The position numbers and the translations under genes are program-made. From Arctopsyche grandis (taxonomy: Eukaryota; Arthropoda; Insecta; Trichoptera; Hydropsychidae), in contig NC_135355.1 in assembly GCF_051622035.1 (NCBI RefSeq), positions 6,002,001 to 6,066,000 of the forward strand: a stretch of DNA of 64,000 nucleotides, read 5' to 3'. Shown piece by piece: positions 46,342 to 64,000 of this stretch. Positions within the stretch are counted from its first letter, which is position 1; each line of letters starts with the position of its first letter. Under the pieces are notes generated by a model, which was not told where the DNA came from, made no database searches, and saw only the letters and a list, made by a program, of their open reading frames with translations.

Positions 46342-46581
46342 ATATATATAAAAATCAATGTTTGTCTGTCTGTCATGTATGCATTCTTATACCATTCAAC
46401 CAATTGCGACGAAACTCACATGAGTTACTGTGTGCATGCCCGCGATGGTTTCTCGCCCAAAAACGGGAACGGGACGGGAAAACAGGAATGGTTGGGAATG
46501 CAACGCGATAATTTCAAATGTTAATGGAACGAGAATTGCATGTCTTATTTTGGCATTGCAACGCATGCCGGGTTCAGCTAG
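46342..46581 (+). mobile_element. Helitron-like short element (GGCAT hairpin, CTAG end)
   Basis: The head atatatataaaaatcaatg and tttgtctgtctgtc is the same as at 42464. The 3' end has ggcattgcaacgcatgccg (stem GGCAT / ATGCC), then ggttcagCTAG and T. This is the Helitron-type 3' end. 240 bp, non-coding. The exact 5' TC is lost in the TA tract where the miniature LTR element inserted. Confidence 0.75.
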
Positions 46582-46744
46582 TTCATTATAAAATTGAATC
46601 AATCAATGCAATGTGTCGTTCGTGAATAAAGCGGAAAAATCATTAAACTAAATTAAACTGTAACAATAAAGTGATTTTTATGCGTGTTTTTTTTTATAAT
46701 AATTTTAATTATTTAGTTGTGTTGAAATTTCCTTCGCGTGTGAA

Positions 46745-46985
46745 ACCATTATAGTACTTCTTTTGTCCACCTTTCGTCCATTCTTCTAGCAACTTTGCCA
46801 TTTCAATCTCTTCACTCTATCCATTATGTCCACTACCCTCGTCATAATTCTCACCCACATATTCCGCTTCTTGTCATTCCTCGTTATACCAAGTATACAG
46901 CGTTCCATACTACTTTGAGTGCATCGAACTTTGTGTAGCATCTTGACGTTGTATAATGTATGAAATTACACTTTTCCTAATATTC
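46745..46985 (-). pseudogene. RTE-like LINE scrap
   Basis: Matches 35580-35790: cttcttttgtccattcttctag, tttcaatctcttcactctat and ggaac-type stretches. On the minus strand it reads part of the RTE ORF2 C-terminus with stops. Dead fragment adjoining the solo LTR. Confidence 0.8.
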
Positions 46986-46998
46986 ATTTTCAAAAGGG

Positions 46999-47159
46999 TG
47001 TGGCGGCTCGCTTATACGACATGGTCGAGTTTGGTTGCCTTCCTGCGAGTGGGAACCAACTCGGCTGGGTTCGGAGAGCTACTACTCACTCTGTCTTCAG
47101 CTGTCATATAATAAACACGTGCATTAACATGCCAGTCGTCTCATTCGTTCATCCTCCAT
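46999..47159 (+). mobile_element. Solo LTR of the miniature LTR element, TSD AAGGG
   Basis: 161 bp, reading as identical to the two LTRs of 45262-46341 but in plus orientation (tgtggcggctc...atcctccat). Flanked by aaggg (46994-46998, 47160-47164). It contains tcatataataaacacg, a combined TATA/polyA-like area. It arose by recombination between LTRs of another copy. Confidence 0.92.
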
Positions 47160-47164
47160 AAGGG

Positions 47165-49263
47165 AAACAAAATTACGTGTTGATGTTTATTTGTGTCCTG
47201 TGTTGACTATCTGGTCTTATTTTTGAAAATAAAACCATTTCATGAAAATCTCATAATGCAAATCTTTAGAAACCCATATTTTTAGCAACTATTTTTTCCA
47301 ATTTTGGCATTTTCATTTTTCATTTTAGCATTTTGGAGTGACAAAAAAAAACTTTCTCACAATTAAATAATGTATTAAATTTTAATTCAAGGTAAATACA
47401 CTGTTTTGAAATACATTACATCCTACATACATACATATATCAAAATCTCATAAAAGACAACTTGAACATATGATATTAATAAATAGATACATTTCTACGT
47501 CATAATATCATGCGCACATTTTATATTGTGCACACATTGAAACATTGTATATTCTATTTTGCAATTCCATTTCCAAGTTTTTGTAGATAGTGTTGGAGAA
47601 ATTGTTATCAAATACATATAAACAACTGACCAAGATAAGTCAGGGGCTACGCTGAGCATTTCTTTTTAAACTTCAAACGTAAAATTTAAAACTGGCTTGT
47701 GCAACATTGAGAATTTTTAGAATCCATCTCCAGATGTTTATTACCAAACACTTCTGCATAGAATACGAAGACTCCTAAATATTAAATAAGTAATTGTCAT
47801 ATACCTAAAAAAAACTATTAAAATGTGTTCTATAGTTATAATCTACAGAATTAAAGCAATCACATATGCACAATAATTTTTTCTAACAGTTAGTACATAA
47901 TACCTAATACGTATGCAATCATGTTTCATTTTCACTTTTATTTTCAAGTTTTGAAGATTTTTGCTATTGAATTTTTAGCCTTAAAAAGCTTTTGTAACCG
48001 TACGACGAAAATTGAATCATAGTACTATTACTCTGACTTAAAATTTGAAATATTCATTTAAAAAAAATTGTATATTTGTATACATATATATTATATACTT
48101 TTTGCCCATAATAAACAGGAAAAAGGTGAATACAATTTTCAAAATATTTTTCAATGCAACATTTGTACTCTTTCTATAGGTGATACAATTATAAAAAATA
48201 TTTTTAATGATAGTGTATACATATAATATACCTTCCCTTTACACGTCCTACTTTAATCATATTGAATGGAATGAAAATGTGAGTTTTTATTTTGACAGCA
48301 ACGGAAAGACCAATTATTTTCTTATCAAAGGATCATATAACTTAATTAAAAAGCTTATAAAAATGAACTATACACATATTGAAAAAGAAACAGTTTCTAA
48401 AACAACCACTTACAAATTACTCAACCGTATGCAAGTCTTTCTTTCTTATCAATCACTATATACATATGTATATGTATACGTATAACGTTTTGTTTATACG
48501 TCAATTCAAAATCATCTTGATATTATACATATATTTGAGAATTGCACAGTTGTTGAAACTGAGGCTTTTCGCATTTTTCAATTTTTAAGAGACTACCACT
48601 TAAATCAAAAGGAAATAATATAATAAATAGTTTGTCAAAAAGTTTTCTTTTCAGCAACTTTTTGTGATTATTCTTGGGATATTTATTATGATTAACAATC
48701 GAAGTGTAAGAATGTGAAAACAAATTCAAAAGTATGTGCTGCTATAATATGCCAACTATTCAGTCAGTCTGAGATATATTCTGCTTAATAGACTTGACAA
48801 TAGATCAGATATTATACTTACAATGTACATATATACGTGAAATCCATCGCATATAATTGTTTTTAATTTTTATAAAGGTCTTTTTATAATATTTTGAATT
48901 GAATTACATCAGTCTATAATGTTGTTCTTCTAAAGTCAGACTCTTGCGTAAATAGTAATATTAAAAATGTATTCTATAACATGTATAATTGTATAGTTTT
49001 ATTCAAAATGTAATTTTAATGAATTTTACATCATTGCTAACATTGAAAAGTTGTACATAGTTGTATAAATGGTTCTATTGGGTTTTATAATTGATTTTAA
49101 GTTTTGGATAGAGCTCCGAGTGAACACAGAAGCATTATTACTAATTTGTTGAATAAATTGTTGCCTAAACAAACAAATGTATAAATTCCATTTTTTTTTT
49201 CATTTTTTAAGAAGTTTTGGCAACAGAATTGACGTCATCTTCGTGGATGACATCGGCGTGGCC
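47165..49263. other. AT-rich stretch downstream of the NDRG gene, no gene seen
   Basis: Short frames only (for example 48207-48485), of AT-biased composition without domain signature. The 3' UTR of the NDRG gene should occupy part of the right end (minus strand, below 49264); no poly(A) site could be chosen with confidence. Confidence 0.55.
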
Positions 49264-55916
<6,653 letters not shown>

Positions 55917-56421
55917 CTGAAACAAAACCAAACGATGTCGTTGCATTAATAACGAAATTGAAAGCATCCATTAACATCGACACATTTAATATTGATGGAT
56001 TTTATATGTATAAGCCGAGTCTTAGACAGAGTTTGACGATGTGTACTCGTCTTACTTCATAAAATTTGCGATAATCTCCGCGTGTTTTCCCGCACCCTAC
56101 GAGATTATCAACCCTCATGCGGAAAAGCTATTACTTTGACAAACTCGAATTAGCCCCCGGTAGATTCAATCTTGTCGGCATTAACTGGCTAACGTCCGGG
56201 GACCTACATTTCCAACGAAAATATTGTTTCTGTTTAATTACTTTTACTTGCACGAATGAACGAAAATATAGGGCATGTATGTATGTATGTGATAAGTCGC
56301 CATCTGAAAGAGACTATAATATTATACTGTATATAGTAAGAATTAATGAAAAATAAATATAATTATTATATTCATTTTATATACATAAATATAATATGTA
56401 CATACAAAAACAGTATAATAA

Positions 56422-56925
56422 CACTGTTCGACACGAATAATGGTTCAGAGACGAGATATGACTTTTCTTATAGATGTATGACCAGTAAATACGAATCTGG
56501 TAATAAAAAATGTTGATTGGCTCGAGATTCGGAGATATGTACATGTGTTTTTTTAAATCGCGCGATTTTTCTATATATCTTGGTGTTGTTCGGTCGATTT
56601 CTCAAAATCTGTCAATTTTCTGTTCAAAATTAATATTCGAATCTATATTCGGGTATTTTATCTTTCATTTTTAATACTTTTCGGCTTTCAAATCTCTATA
56701 AGTAGTCGTCCAGTTCAAATCAAAAATCAAAAGTACATATTTTCACTTGGGATTTGTTCCCACTGTTAATACTATTTTATATTGAGTACTTTCTATTGAA
56801 ACGTGTTTATTGGGATAGTATTCTGGCCACACTATTTTTTGTTTTCGTTTAATTGGAAGTGTGCTGAATTTTAAATCGGTAAAATTGCAAACTAAAAGCT
56901 CGTAACAGTATTTACTCGTATGTGA
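56422..56925 (+). mobile_element. Half copy of the CACTGTTCGAC foldback element
   Basis: Starts cactgttcgac and follows the left arm of 16033-18262 (atggttcagagacgagatatg, ggctcgagattcggagatatg, gtagtcgtccagttcaaatc) to gtatttactcgtatg, the palindrome centre, where it stops. The right arm is missing, and the segment lacks the LINE present in the other copy, confirming that the LINE was an insertion. Confidence 0.92.
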
Positions 56926-56929
56926 CGTC

Positions 56930-57154
56930 AGGCCGAGCGACGACAGGTATGTGCGACGACAGGCTGAGTGACGGGTGACACATACACACATCCAAGAAGA
57001 CACACACACACATTCATTCAATCATTTCGAACGGGTTGGATCCGTGAGCGTGTAATGCGCGCACTCAACTTTTTATGATTAATAATACGTGCGTGCGCGC
57101 GCCTATAAATTACTTTACATTATATTTATATATATATATATATATATGTATATA
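56930..57154. other. Repeat-like sequence with (CA) and (TA) runs
   Basis: A cgacgacaggctgagtgacg type short repeat and simple tracts (cacacacacat, gcgcgcgc, tatata). No gene. Confidence 0.5.
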
Positions 57155-57347
57155 TCTATATAAAAATGGACGCGATGTGTGCATGTATGTATGTATGTAT
57201 GTGGACATGTATGTGGCATAGCGTGGACACACAGCCAATTAGAGCCTAGTATTTGAGACGCACATATAACTTTATATAACTTTATTTTAAATCGTGTATC
57301 AATTCCTTTTCGAAACCATCCGTTGAAATCAACGGATACAACACCAA
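57155..57347 (+). mobile_element. Short Helitron-like element with CCGTTGAAATCAACGG hairpin
   Basis: 193 bp from tctatataaaaatggacgcg to ccgttgaaatcaacggatac-aacaCCAA then T. The hairpin is a perfect palindrome with a 7-bp stem; CCAA is one change from the CTRR rule. Its head (ataaaaatggacgcgatgt) also starts a sequence at 63578, and its tail matches the ends at 13347 and 31584. It links head and tail of that family. Confidence 0.7.
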
Positions 57348-57349
57348 TA

Positions 57350-57745
57350 CATATATAAAAACGGACCCCAATGCGCCTTCCAGGCCAGAAACATTGTACA
57401 TTTGATACAACTATTATCAATATTATATAAAGTAAATAAATATCAATTAACATCCACAGCGACATCTATGGTCAAATTTGTAAATTTACAGCATTTTATA
57501 CAATTCTGCGAAACTCGAGATTGCTGAAAACTTGAGATTTGCGAGAAAATAGGTAAGGTTGCCAATTTTTTGGAACTGTTTCAATGAAAATCAGATAAAT
57601 TGGCAAACTCTAATAGGAAACGATCGACCTGGACAAATCCAAGGTCTGGCCAGCAGAAACCAGTGGAATTTGAACCCGTGACCACTTTGTTCAAAGCATT
57701 ATATGCTAACGACTAGTCTATTCTGCTGGTGTACATGTACTGTTG
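57350..57745 (-). mobile_element. tRNA-derived SINE copy
   Basis: On the minus strand: a head with actagtcgttagcatataatg (A-box region) and cacgggttcaaattccac (B box, GGTTCRANNCC), then ctggccagacct, gtcgatcg, tttgccaatttatctg, catagatgtcgctgtggat and ggcctggaaggcgcattggg near 57360-57390. Order and spacing match the other copies. Internal Pol III promoter, no protein. Confidence 0.85.
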
Positions 57746-57999
57746 TATACTATGAATAGATTTTGTCGGCTACTATCTATGCCACGTCAGACATAATTTT
57801 TTCCATACAAAATGTACCAAAGAATACATTTTGTATTTATTTTTACGACAATACTACATGCTCAATGTTTTGCGTTAAAATGTTCTCTTCAGAAATAATG
57901 TCAATTTCATATATATTTTCAGCATTTTCATTTGAATCGACGTGTGTAATACACAAGCGCATACATTTTGAAATGCAACAATAAACATAAAATTATATA

Positions 58000-58529
58000 T
58001 TCAATTTATAATCGCCAGTTTCTCTGCCGCACACAGACCGATAAAGCGGTCTCAATATTTTCAGCGCATTGACTAAATATTTATACAGGCTTTCATTTAT
58101 CGATCGACATAAATCAATATGCAATATTTCATATTTTATCGCCTAATAATACGTTTTGATCGATATTTAACCGCACAAGACGTTCACCGAACAGTGCCAT
58201 TTATAACATTGTACATAATACATATTTATAGGTGAGATTTTACGGCCGGTCTTGTCAGGTACAAATGTATCCCCCAAGAGTTGATCGTAAATCGTTCCAT
58301 CTTATCGTTATTGCTTGCCGATATTTATAGGTACACCTACTCGTTTATATTGTATGTACAAGTGTTTTGAACCAGAAAACGTCTAGTGCCCGGATCGATT
58401 TTCAACAATTATCCTGAAATTCGATACATCACATATACTTGTGTTTAATTATTAAGGATTATACAATAATAATTAGCGATATACAATAAGAACAATTTAG
58501 TTGTAGGTAGAGTATGGAAAAAGAAGACA
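58000..58529. other. AT-rich stretch, no feature seen
   Basis: No gene, RNA or repeat recognised. Confidence 0.5.
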
Positions 58530-58690
58530 GCTAGTGGTGTTTTTCACAGGGGTGTGCTCATGTACAATGCCCTACCTGAGTGCGTCAGGTCTTCTAAAGA
58601 CCGTGGATGCATTCTTGCGAGGTGCGAGGAGACGCCTCTGTGAAGGACAGTGTATATTTATTTATTTATTTATTTTGACATACATACATA
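58530..58690 (+). pseudogene. LINE 3'-terminal scrap
   Basis: A broken plus-strand reading gives HRGVLMYNALPECVR, the end-of-ORF2 motif also seen at 18.5-18.6 kb, followed by (ttta)n and tacatacata. Dead fragment of about 160 bp. Confidence 0.75.
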
Positions 58691-58714
58691 TTTTTACATA
58701 CATATATACAAATA

Positions 58715-59165
58715 TACCAGGAAGGCTTAACAGGTAAACCCCAAATGCGCCTTCCTGGTCCACATCATTATTACATAGATACATGTAAATCTAAACAATA
58801 TCTGACATCTATCGTCAGATATTACAAATATCGTATTAATACGATAAATAACCATGAATAACTTTCTTGTAACAATACGAATTTTATATTCGATAAACAA
58901 CCACAGAGACATCTATGGTGAGCAATATGGCGAAACCTAAGGTATAACAATAACTAAAGGTTCGCAACAGAAAATTGGGAAGGAAACGCCAATTTTACAG
59001 GAATCGTTTCAATGAAAATCAGAAAAATTGGCAAATTCTGATAAGAAACGATCGACCTTGACAAATCAAGGTCTGGCCAATAGCGAGACTTAGCGGGAAT
59101 CGAACTCGTAACATCAAGTACGCGATAATTCAACATTCACCACTAGACCACGCTACTGGTTATAT
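58715..59165 (-). mobile_element. tRNA-derived SINE copy, complete 3' hairpin
   Basis: Minus strand: tRNA-like head with tagtggtgaatg and gttacgagttcgattcccg (B box), then ttggccagaccttgattt, gatcgtttctta, cagaatttgccaa, catagatgtctctgtggttg, and the 3' end ccaggaaggcgcatttgggg ... gccttcctgg, whose two ends pair (CCAGGAAGGC / GCCTTCCTGG). It ends in a tacata tail. The best preserved copy. Confidence 0.88.
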
Positions 59166-59633
59166 ATAAATTTATACATAAAATTTTAGAGTCAAGTAAT
59201 TAAGAATGTATTTTTTAAATTAGCTGGATAGCTAAAATTACATAAATAAATTATAGGATATGTCATGGGAGTATTTTCTCCAGACTGTAAGTAATTATAC
59301 TCGACCATCTTGGGGTGAAGTTTTTGCAATATAATGTGTGAGTTTATATGTACAATGTATGTGTGTATGTATGTACATATGTTCGTTCAGGAATAACAGA
59401 GGCGATCCCTCGCATAAATCTCAACGGACATTTTACCTTTCAGTGGAAACCCTTTCGTGTCCAATAAAGTGATTAATAATACAGAGGAAAAACTAGCACT
59501 TTTCCTTGCTCTCCATTAGAGAGATAATTACTATTATATACAGTACTTTCTTGAAGAACTTTGGCTAAGCGTATGTACATATACATCTTCCGACTGCAAT
59601 ATAATAAATATTACTCCATTACTCCATATATAG

Positions 59634-60097
59634 CCAGCAGTTTGGCTTAGTGATAGCGTATATATTTAGCATCACTGAGGTCATAGGTTCGTGTCCTCGC
59701 CACTGCTGGTTAGATTTGGGGGTTTTGTGACTCCAAATCGATCGTTTCTCTATCAGAGTTTGCCAATTTTATCTGATCATTGCTGAAACGGTTCCTGAAA
59801 ATTGGTATTAAAAAATCTAATCCTGTTGTCACAAAAATTTGCCTGTGTATAATTTGTATTAATTATACACAGTAATCTGAAATCCATAGATGTCACTATG
59901 ATTATTATTTCTGATTAATTGTTATATTCTATATATTCTGATTGTATATGTATATGTATATGTATGTATTACTGTATTTCTGATTTCTGATTGTTTATGT
60001 ATTTCATTAACGTACACCCGTCGCATTGGAGCAAATCTGTAATGGCGAGTGTGTATTGATTTGTGACAATAAAATAAAATAAAATAAAATAAAATAT
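59634..60097 (+). mobile_element. tRNA-derived SINE with (AAAAT)n tail
   Basis: The head has ggcttagtgatagcg (A-box region) and gtcataggttcgtgtcc (B box), then tgtgactccaaatcgatcg, cagagtttgccaatttta, ccatagatgtcactatg, a different 3' part (ttggagcaaatctgtaatgg) and an aaaataaaataaaat tail. It shares the head and body of the other SINEs but ends differently, so it is a sub-family with another LINE-like tail. Confidence 0.85.
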
Positions 60098-60295
60098 ATA
60101 TATATATTTTTTTTTATTTCAATCAATCGTGCACACTCGATTTTATAACACATTTCTCGAAAGCGACGAGTGTGGTATATAGATTAAGAATTATTAATTA
60201 TATATACCCATATACTAAACACAACACTGCAGCCCCGCACAGCCCTTATAGACGAACCGTCACTGATTGTAACTAGTATACAAGGCAAATACAAA

Positions 60296-60590
60296 CATCG
60301 ATCAACAGAGACATCTATGGACAAATTTGCAGCATTTATACAAATTAGCGAAACTCGAGATGCTAAAAAACTCGAAATTTTGCGAGAAAATGAGTAAAGG
60401 TTGTCAATTTGTTCGAACCGTTTCTATGAAAATCAGATATATTGACAAACTCTAATAAGAAACGGAATCTAGAGTCACATATCTAAGGTATGGGCAGCAA
60501 TAACTGGTGGGATTTAATCCGTGACCACTTTGTTCGAAAGAATTATATGCCAAACATTAGTCTATGCTGCCGGTTCATTGTTGGGTAGTC
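60296..60590 (-). mobile_element. tRNA-derived SINE copy, truncated 3'
   Basis: Minus strand: head with agactaatgtttggcatataa and gtcacggattaaatcccac (degraded B box), then gctgcccatacc, gtgactctag, agagtttgtcaat and atctgatttt, ending with ccatagatgtctctgttgatc. The 3' hairpin segment is missing. Confidence 0.82.
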
Positions 60591-60599
60591 TATATGTGG

Positions 60600-61330
60600 T
60601 TGTTAACTATTTTTCCTTACTTAAATATAGATTTTTTGCTCAGAAGACGCCTGGCATATCTATAATATATACGTATGTACGTATTAGGGAATAGTTATTT
60701 ACAAAATGTCACACATATTTGTATACACGTATTTATGTACATATATATATCCAAATTCGTATCAATTGTGTGGCACGGTTAAGGTCAACAAGCTTACGTC
60801 ACTCAAGAATATGTCTGATCATCACGTCTTGTAAATAACATCTTATCGCTTGTTAGTAACGACGAAAATTCAAATTGAATTTAAGAACTTCGCGTGGCTT
60901 CGAAGTGTCGCAAATTTTCATGTGAAAAAAAATTCAGCGCGTGTAAAATTGAATCAAATACCTCGTCGCGTTCGCAAATACATATGAAAAACTGCCTTCG
61001 GGCGAATTTCATCGTTTATTTTCTTTTTTAAATCATTCCAATACATTCATGGCTTTTGGACAGCTGTCAACTTTCGTATCTTACTATCTTTTCACGCTAG
61101 AATAGCTCGATTTCTGAGAAATTCGCATATGAAACCCACACGAAAAGAAAATATGTGTATGTATATGGGGAGCAAACGCGGAAAAATATTACACATTCGT
61201 AGTTTTATCATACAAAACACAACAAAAGGATTTCTGTGATATTAAAACAACAAATATTCAACTACATATGTATGTATATTTGAACATTAATTCGAATATC
61301 ACATGAGAGTATTTATTATACAAGAAAAGT
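60600..61330. other. AT-rich stretch, no feature seen
   Basis: No gene or recognised repeat. A few tcgcg-containing strings (60940-61010) remain unexplained. Confidence 0.45.
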
Positions 61331-62361
61331 GGCATCTAGACAAACCCACGCACGAAAATTCCGCGCCGATTAATGCTGCGCCGACATAGCCGCGCAGGAC
61401 AAATATATTATAAATACCTATTTATATTTTATATTCAATAAAAAATAAAACCAGCCGTGGTTAACATATGATCCTTTCGACTGAGTGATCACAGGTTCAA
61501 TCCCTAGACCGGCGCAGCTGGCCAGACATTGGATATGTGACTCCAGGTCGATCAGAGTTTGCCAATTTTCATTAAAACGGTTCCAATAAATTGGCAACCC
61601 TGTCCTATTTCTCACAAAATTCGAATTTTCAGCGTCTTGAATTTGCTGATTTATAAAATGTTGTCCAATTTAACTATGAATATTACATCAATGATGCTTT
61701 GGGAAATTTCTCTATAAATTGTTGATCGATGTTTATAATTGGCCAGAAAGGCGCATTGAGGTTTCCTTTTTTATGCCTTCCTAGTATATACATACATGTA
61801 TGTATATACATACATATTGTATGTATATACATACATATTGTATGTATAAAATAAAATAAAAACATAATTGGACATCTGAGTCACCTGATTTTTAGTGACA
61901 AGCGTCAACCAATAACCATAAAAAATTTAATTATTTAACACTTTCCGCCCAGAATTTATTTCAAGTCTAAGTTTTTCCTAACTCGTATTTAATTTTAAGA
62001 TTTTTCCTTTGCAAATGTGAGAAATAAATTTCGAAAAACAAATTTTCAATCTCTTTTCACAAAAAGTTATTGCATTTTAATTATAGGTATTTAAAACTGA
62101 ACCTGAACTGAACTGAATTTTAGAACGTGCTTTCGAATTTCAAAAATAAGGCAGAAACCCAGTTTTCTAAACACCAACAAGTCCTAGTAAATTTCTATAG
62201 ATGAGCCTGATAAATTGAAAAAACCAAAAATAACTTATTTTTATTTATTTTATTTTTAATAGGCGCATAATCAGAGATATTCTGCGGGGCATTGTTATGC
62301 GCTGATTTGTCGGCGCGGCAATGTCAGCGCGACATTGTCGTGCGTGAATTTGTCGGGTGCC
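61331..62361. mobile_element. Candidate TIR element with tgtcg-rich ends, containing a SINE
   Basis: Left: ggcatctagacaaacccacg then cacgaaaattccgcgccga. Right, inverted: ggcacccgacaaattcacgc then acgacaatgtcgcgctga. The TIR is about 30 bp with mismatches and is followed by further cgcgccgacaa sub-repeats on both sides. No target duplication is visible and no protein. The same kind of tgtcgcggg repeat abuts the kinesin duplicate at 11160-11303. The interior includes the SINE at 61436-61800. Confidence 0.5.
61436..61800 (+). mobile_element. tRNA-derived SINE copy
   Basis: Head: gtggttaacatatgatcc and tgatcacaggttcaatccc (B box). Body: ctggccagacattgg, gtgactccaggtcgatc, agagtttgccaattttcat, ggttccaataaattggcaaccctgtcc. 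3' part: aaaggcgcattgaggtttcc ... tgccttcctag (hairpin), then a tacatacatg tail. Close to full length. Confidence 0.88.
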
Positions 62362-62529
62362 TACATATAAATATTTTCATATTTGAAGATTTATTAAAAA
62401 AATCTAAAATATATATCGGTATAATCCATATGTACATATACATACATACATATACTTCAAAGACTTCAAATTTCTTTACGTTTACATGAAAGTCATAAGA
62501 TATTGTGCACGACATGGTTTTATAGGTCA

Positions 62530-62754
62530 TTAGCTGTATTACCCGGCTTCGCTCGGTATTCGTCATCGGCGCCGTCACCCCCTGGAGCCTTCGCCCCCTA
62601 GGGCTTCACCCCCGGCGCCCACCCGCGACCCCGGTGACTTCGAATTCTTTGAATCGAAAAAAATCGAAATATTTGTTCGATGACGTCACGGATTTACGAC
62701 CCAACGAACGAAGGTTACATACATACAAAGTCTCTTTCCAAATTATATATTAGA
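62530..62754 (-). mobile_element. Short Helitron-like element (same family as 42910-45101)
   Basis: Minus strand from tctaatatataatttggaaa to accgagcgaagccgggtaat-acagCTAA then T. 225 bp. The interior includes a short version of the GC-rich motif (ggggtgaagccctaggggg, ggcgaaggctccaggggg). It appears to be the ancestral-size state from which the 42.9-45.1-kb copy expanded. Confidence 0.85.
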
Positions 62755-62759
62755 TACAT

Positions 62760-63577
62760 ATAATATGTACATATAAACAGAAAGATTTACAAGCGTTAAT
62801 CGTCAACATAATTTAACCCCTTTGATTCAATTTCAGAGTTCTTTACTCTTTGAAATTGAAAGAGTTATGTATATAATATAATGTTGTTGAGTATCATCCC
62901 CTGAGAAGATGGGTATGTATGTATACATATTTATGTATTAAATTAATTAAATTAAATTATGTAAAAAATTAAATTATGTATTAAATATTATTGAAATAAA
63001 GGTGAAGCTACCCCCAATTTCAGTTCTAATTATTATACCTATAAGATCTTATCTTTTAGTATTCCGGCCATATATATACAAAAACATACGAGTACATATA
63101 TGTATACATACATATAATACGAAAATATTTCTTTGGTTATGAAATCGCATTTCAGTTTCTAATTCAGGTTCAAACGTGATCTTCCTTTTCATCATGTATG
63201 TATACCTGCAACCTGATAATTAAATTGCAATACAATATTACACTATAGATATGTATAAAAGCGATGCTTTTTATAAATGAAATATTTAGAGAAACTCCTT
63301 TAAACTGCCCTTTTACATTTCACAGTGAATTTGCGAATACTGTCACGAGTGACAGTTAATGTAATGAGCATTGGCGCGCTGTCGGATCACAAATTATTTA
63401 CATTTCAATGTTAAAATACATTCAAAATATTTATGCTCGAAAGATCGCATTACAGTGGTTTATCAATAAATAGCCATTAAAAATATTCAACACAATGGAT
63501 ATTGGAATGTATATATGTATGTGCCTATATGTATGTATATAAAGCGCTTTATGTTATCCAAAACAACGAGATGAAAT
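62760..63577. other. AT-rich stretch, no feature seen
   Basis: Simple tracts (tatgtatgtatac, ttaaattaaatt) and nothing recognisable. Confidence 0.5.
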
Positions 63578-64000
63578 AATATATATATAAAAACGGACGC
63601 GATGTATGTATGTATGTTTGTGGGTATGTGGTGGACGCGTCAACCAGTATGGAGATTTCAAAAAAACAAATTTTAAAATGCCAGGAGTATATGTATGTAT
63701 GTTGTGCCTAGAGATATTTAATAAAATAAATTCACGCGAACGAGGCGCACACCCAATCAGCGAGAAGTGGTCCACGTGGATATGTTTGACCAATTAGAGC
63801 AACGACGATACATTCTGACCAGTGGGTGCATTTTAAGCATCCGCTATAGGGATATGGCGTGACGACCGTTCGTGCCGAGGATACTCAGGGAAGCGGGGTA
63901 GTGGGGACCTGAGCGTCTGATAAGTGCTCCTGATTTTGAACACCTGACTTGAAACGGGTGACGTCATAGTCAAATGCACTGCGCGGGAGCGTACACATAT
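63578..64000 (+). mobile_element. Possible Helitron-like 5' end at window edge
   Basis: atatatataaaaacggacgcgatgtatg matches the head of 57155-57347. Later text (cgaggcgcacacccaatcagcg, tgaccaattagagcaacg) has no protein. No 3' end is present in the window, so the extent is unknown. Confidence 0.4.

Noticed and set aside
59634..59720. tRNA gene
   Set aside because: A- and B-box-like text belongs to a SINE head; no complete cloverleaf, and it continues into the SINE body.

Overview
This is a eukaryotic, almost certainly insect, nuclear genomic window. It is AT-rich, has spliced genes with GT-AG introns (one GC-AG), carries (TA)n, (CA)n and (TACATA)n microsatellites, and is dominated by insect-type transposons. 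I could not fix the species or order from the sequence alone. Only two ordinary host genes are visible, both on the minus strand. One is a complete eight-exon kinesin-8 (KIF18A / Klp67A type) gene at 33743-40417, for which I could join all exons in frame (898 codons plus stop). The other is the 3' seven exons of an NDRG-family (MESK2-like) gene at 49264-55916, whose first exon(s) I did not find and which may lie beyond the window.

Layout. 1-11.1 kb: a 197-bp satellite made of two diverged ~98-bp halves. It forms a left array in one orientation and a longer right array in the opposite orientation, and the right array is split by a 1.7-kb TA-flanked DNA transposon. 11.3-15.95 kb: a decayed, rearranged second copy of the 5' half of the kinesin-8 gene, broken up by piggyBac, Helitron-like and hAT insertions. 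16-18.3 kb: a foldback element with a Jockey-type LINE fragment inside it. 18.3-29.7 kb: at least three minus-strand LINE relics. One is a near-complete ORF1+ORF2 element at about 20.64-27.29 kb, and each relic is interrupted by later hAT, TTAA-type, TIR or LTR insertions. 30.2-30.8 kb: a piggyBac transposase remnant. 33.7-40.5 kb: the intact kinesin-8 gene, with transposon debris in its introns. 40.6-41.6 kb: two elements of one TIR family with 9-bp target duplications, the second with a hAT-like element nested inside. 42.9-45.1 kb: a Helitron-like non-autonomous element whose interior has grown into a ~1.8-kb, very GC-rich tandem array. 45.3-47.2 kb: a miniature LTR retrotransposon and a solo LTR, all three LTR copies reading as identical. 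49.3-55.9 kb: the NDRG gene with transposon-filled introns. 56-64 kb: SINEs, Helitron-like elements and a further TIR element.

Functionally, the kinesin-8 gene should encode a mitotic plus-end-directed motor that controls microtubule length. The NDRG protein is an alpha/beta-hydrolase-fold protein without a classical catalytic role. Nothing suggests that the two act together. The rest of the window is best read as layered transposition history: many exact target-site duplications (8-bp hAT, 9-bp Mutator-like, TTAA, TTA, TA, 4-5-bp LTR) let the order of insertions be worked out directly.
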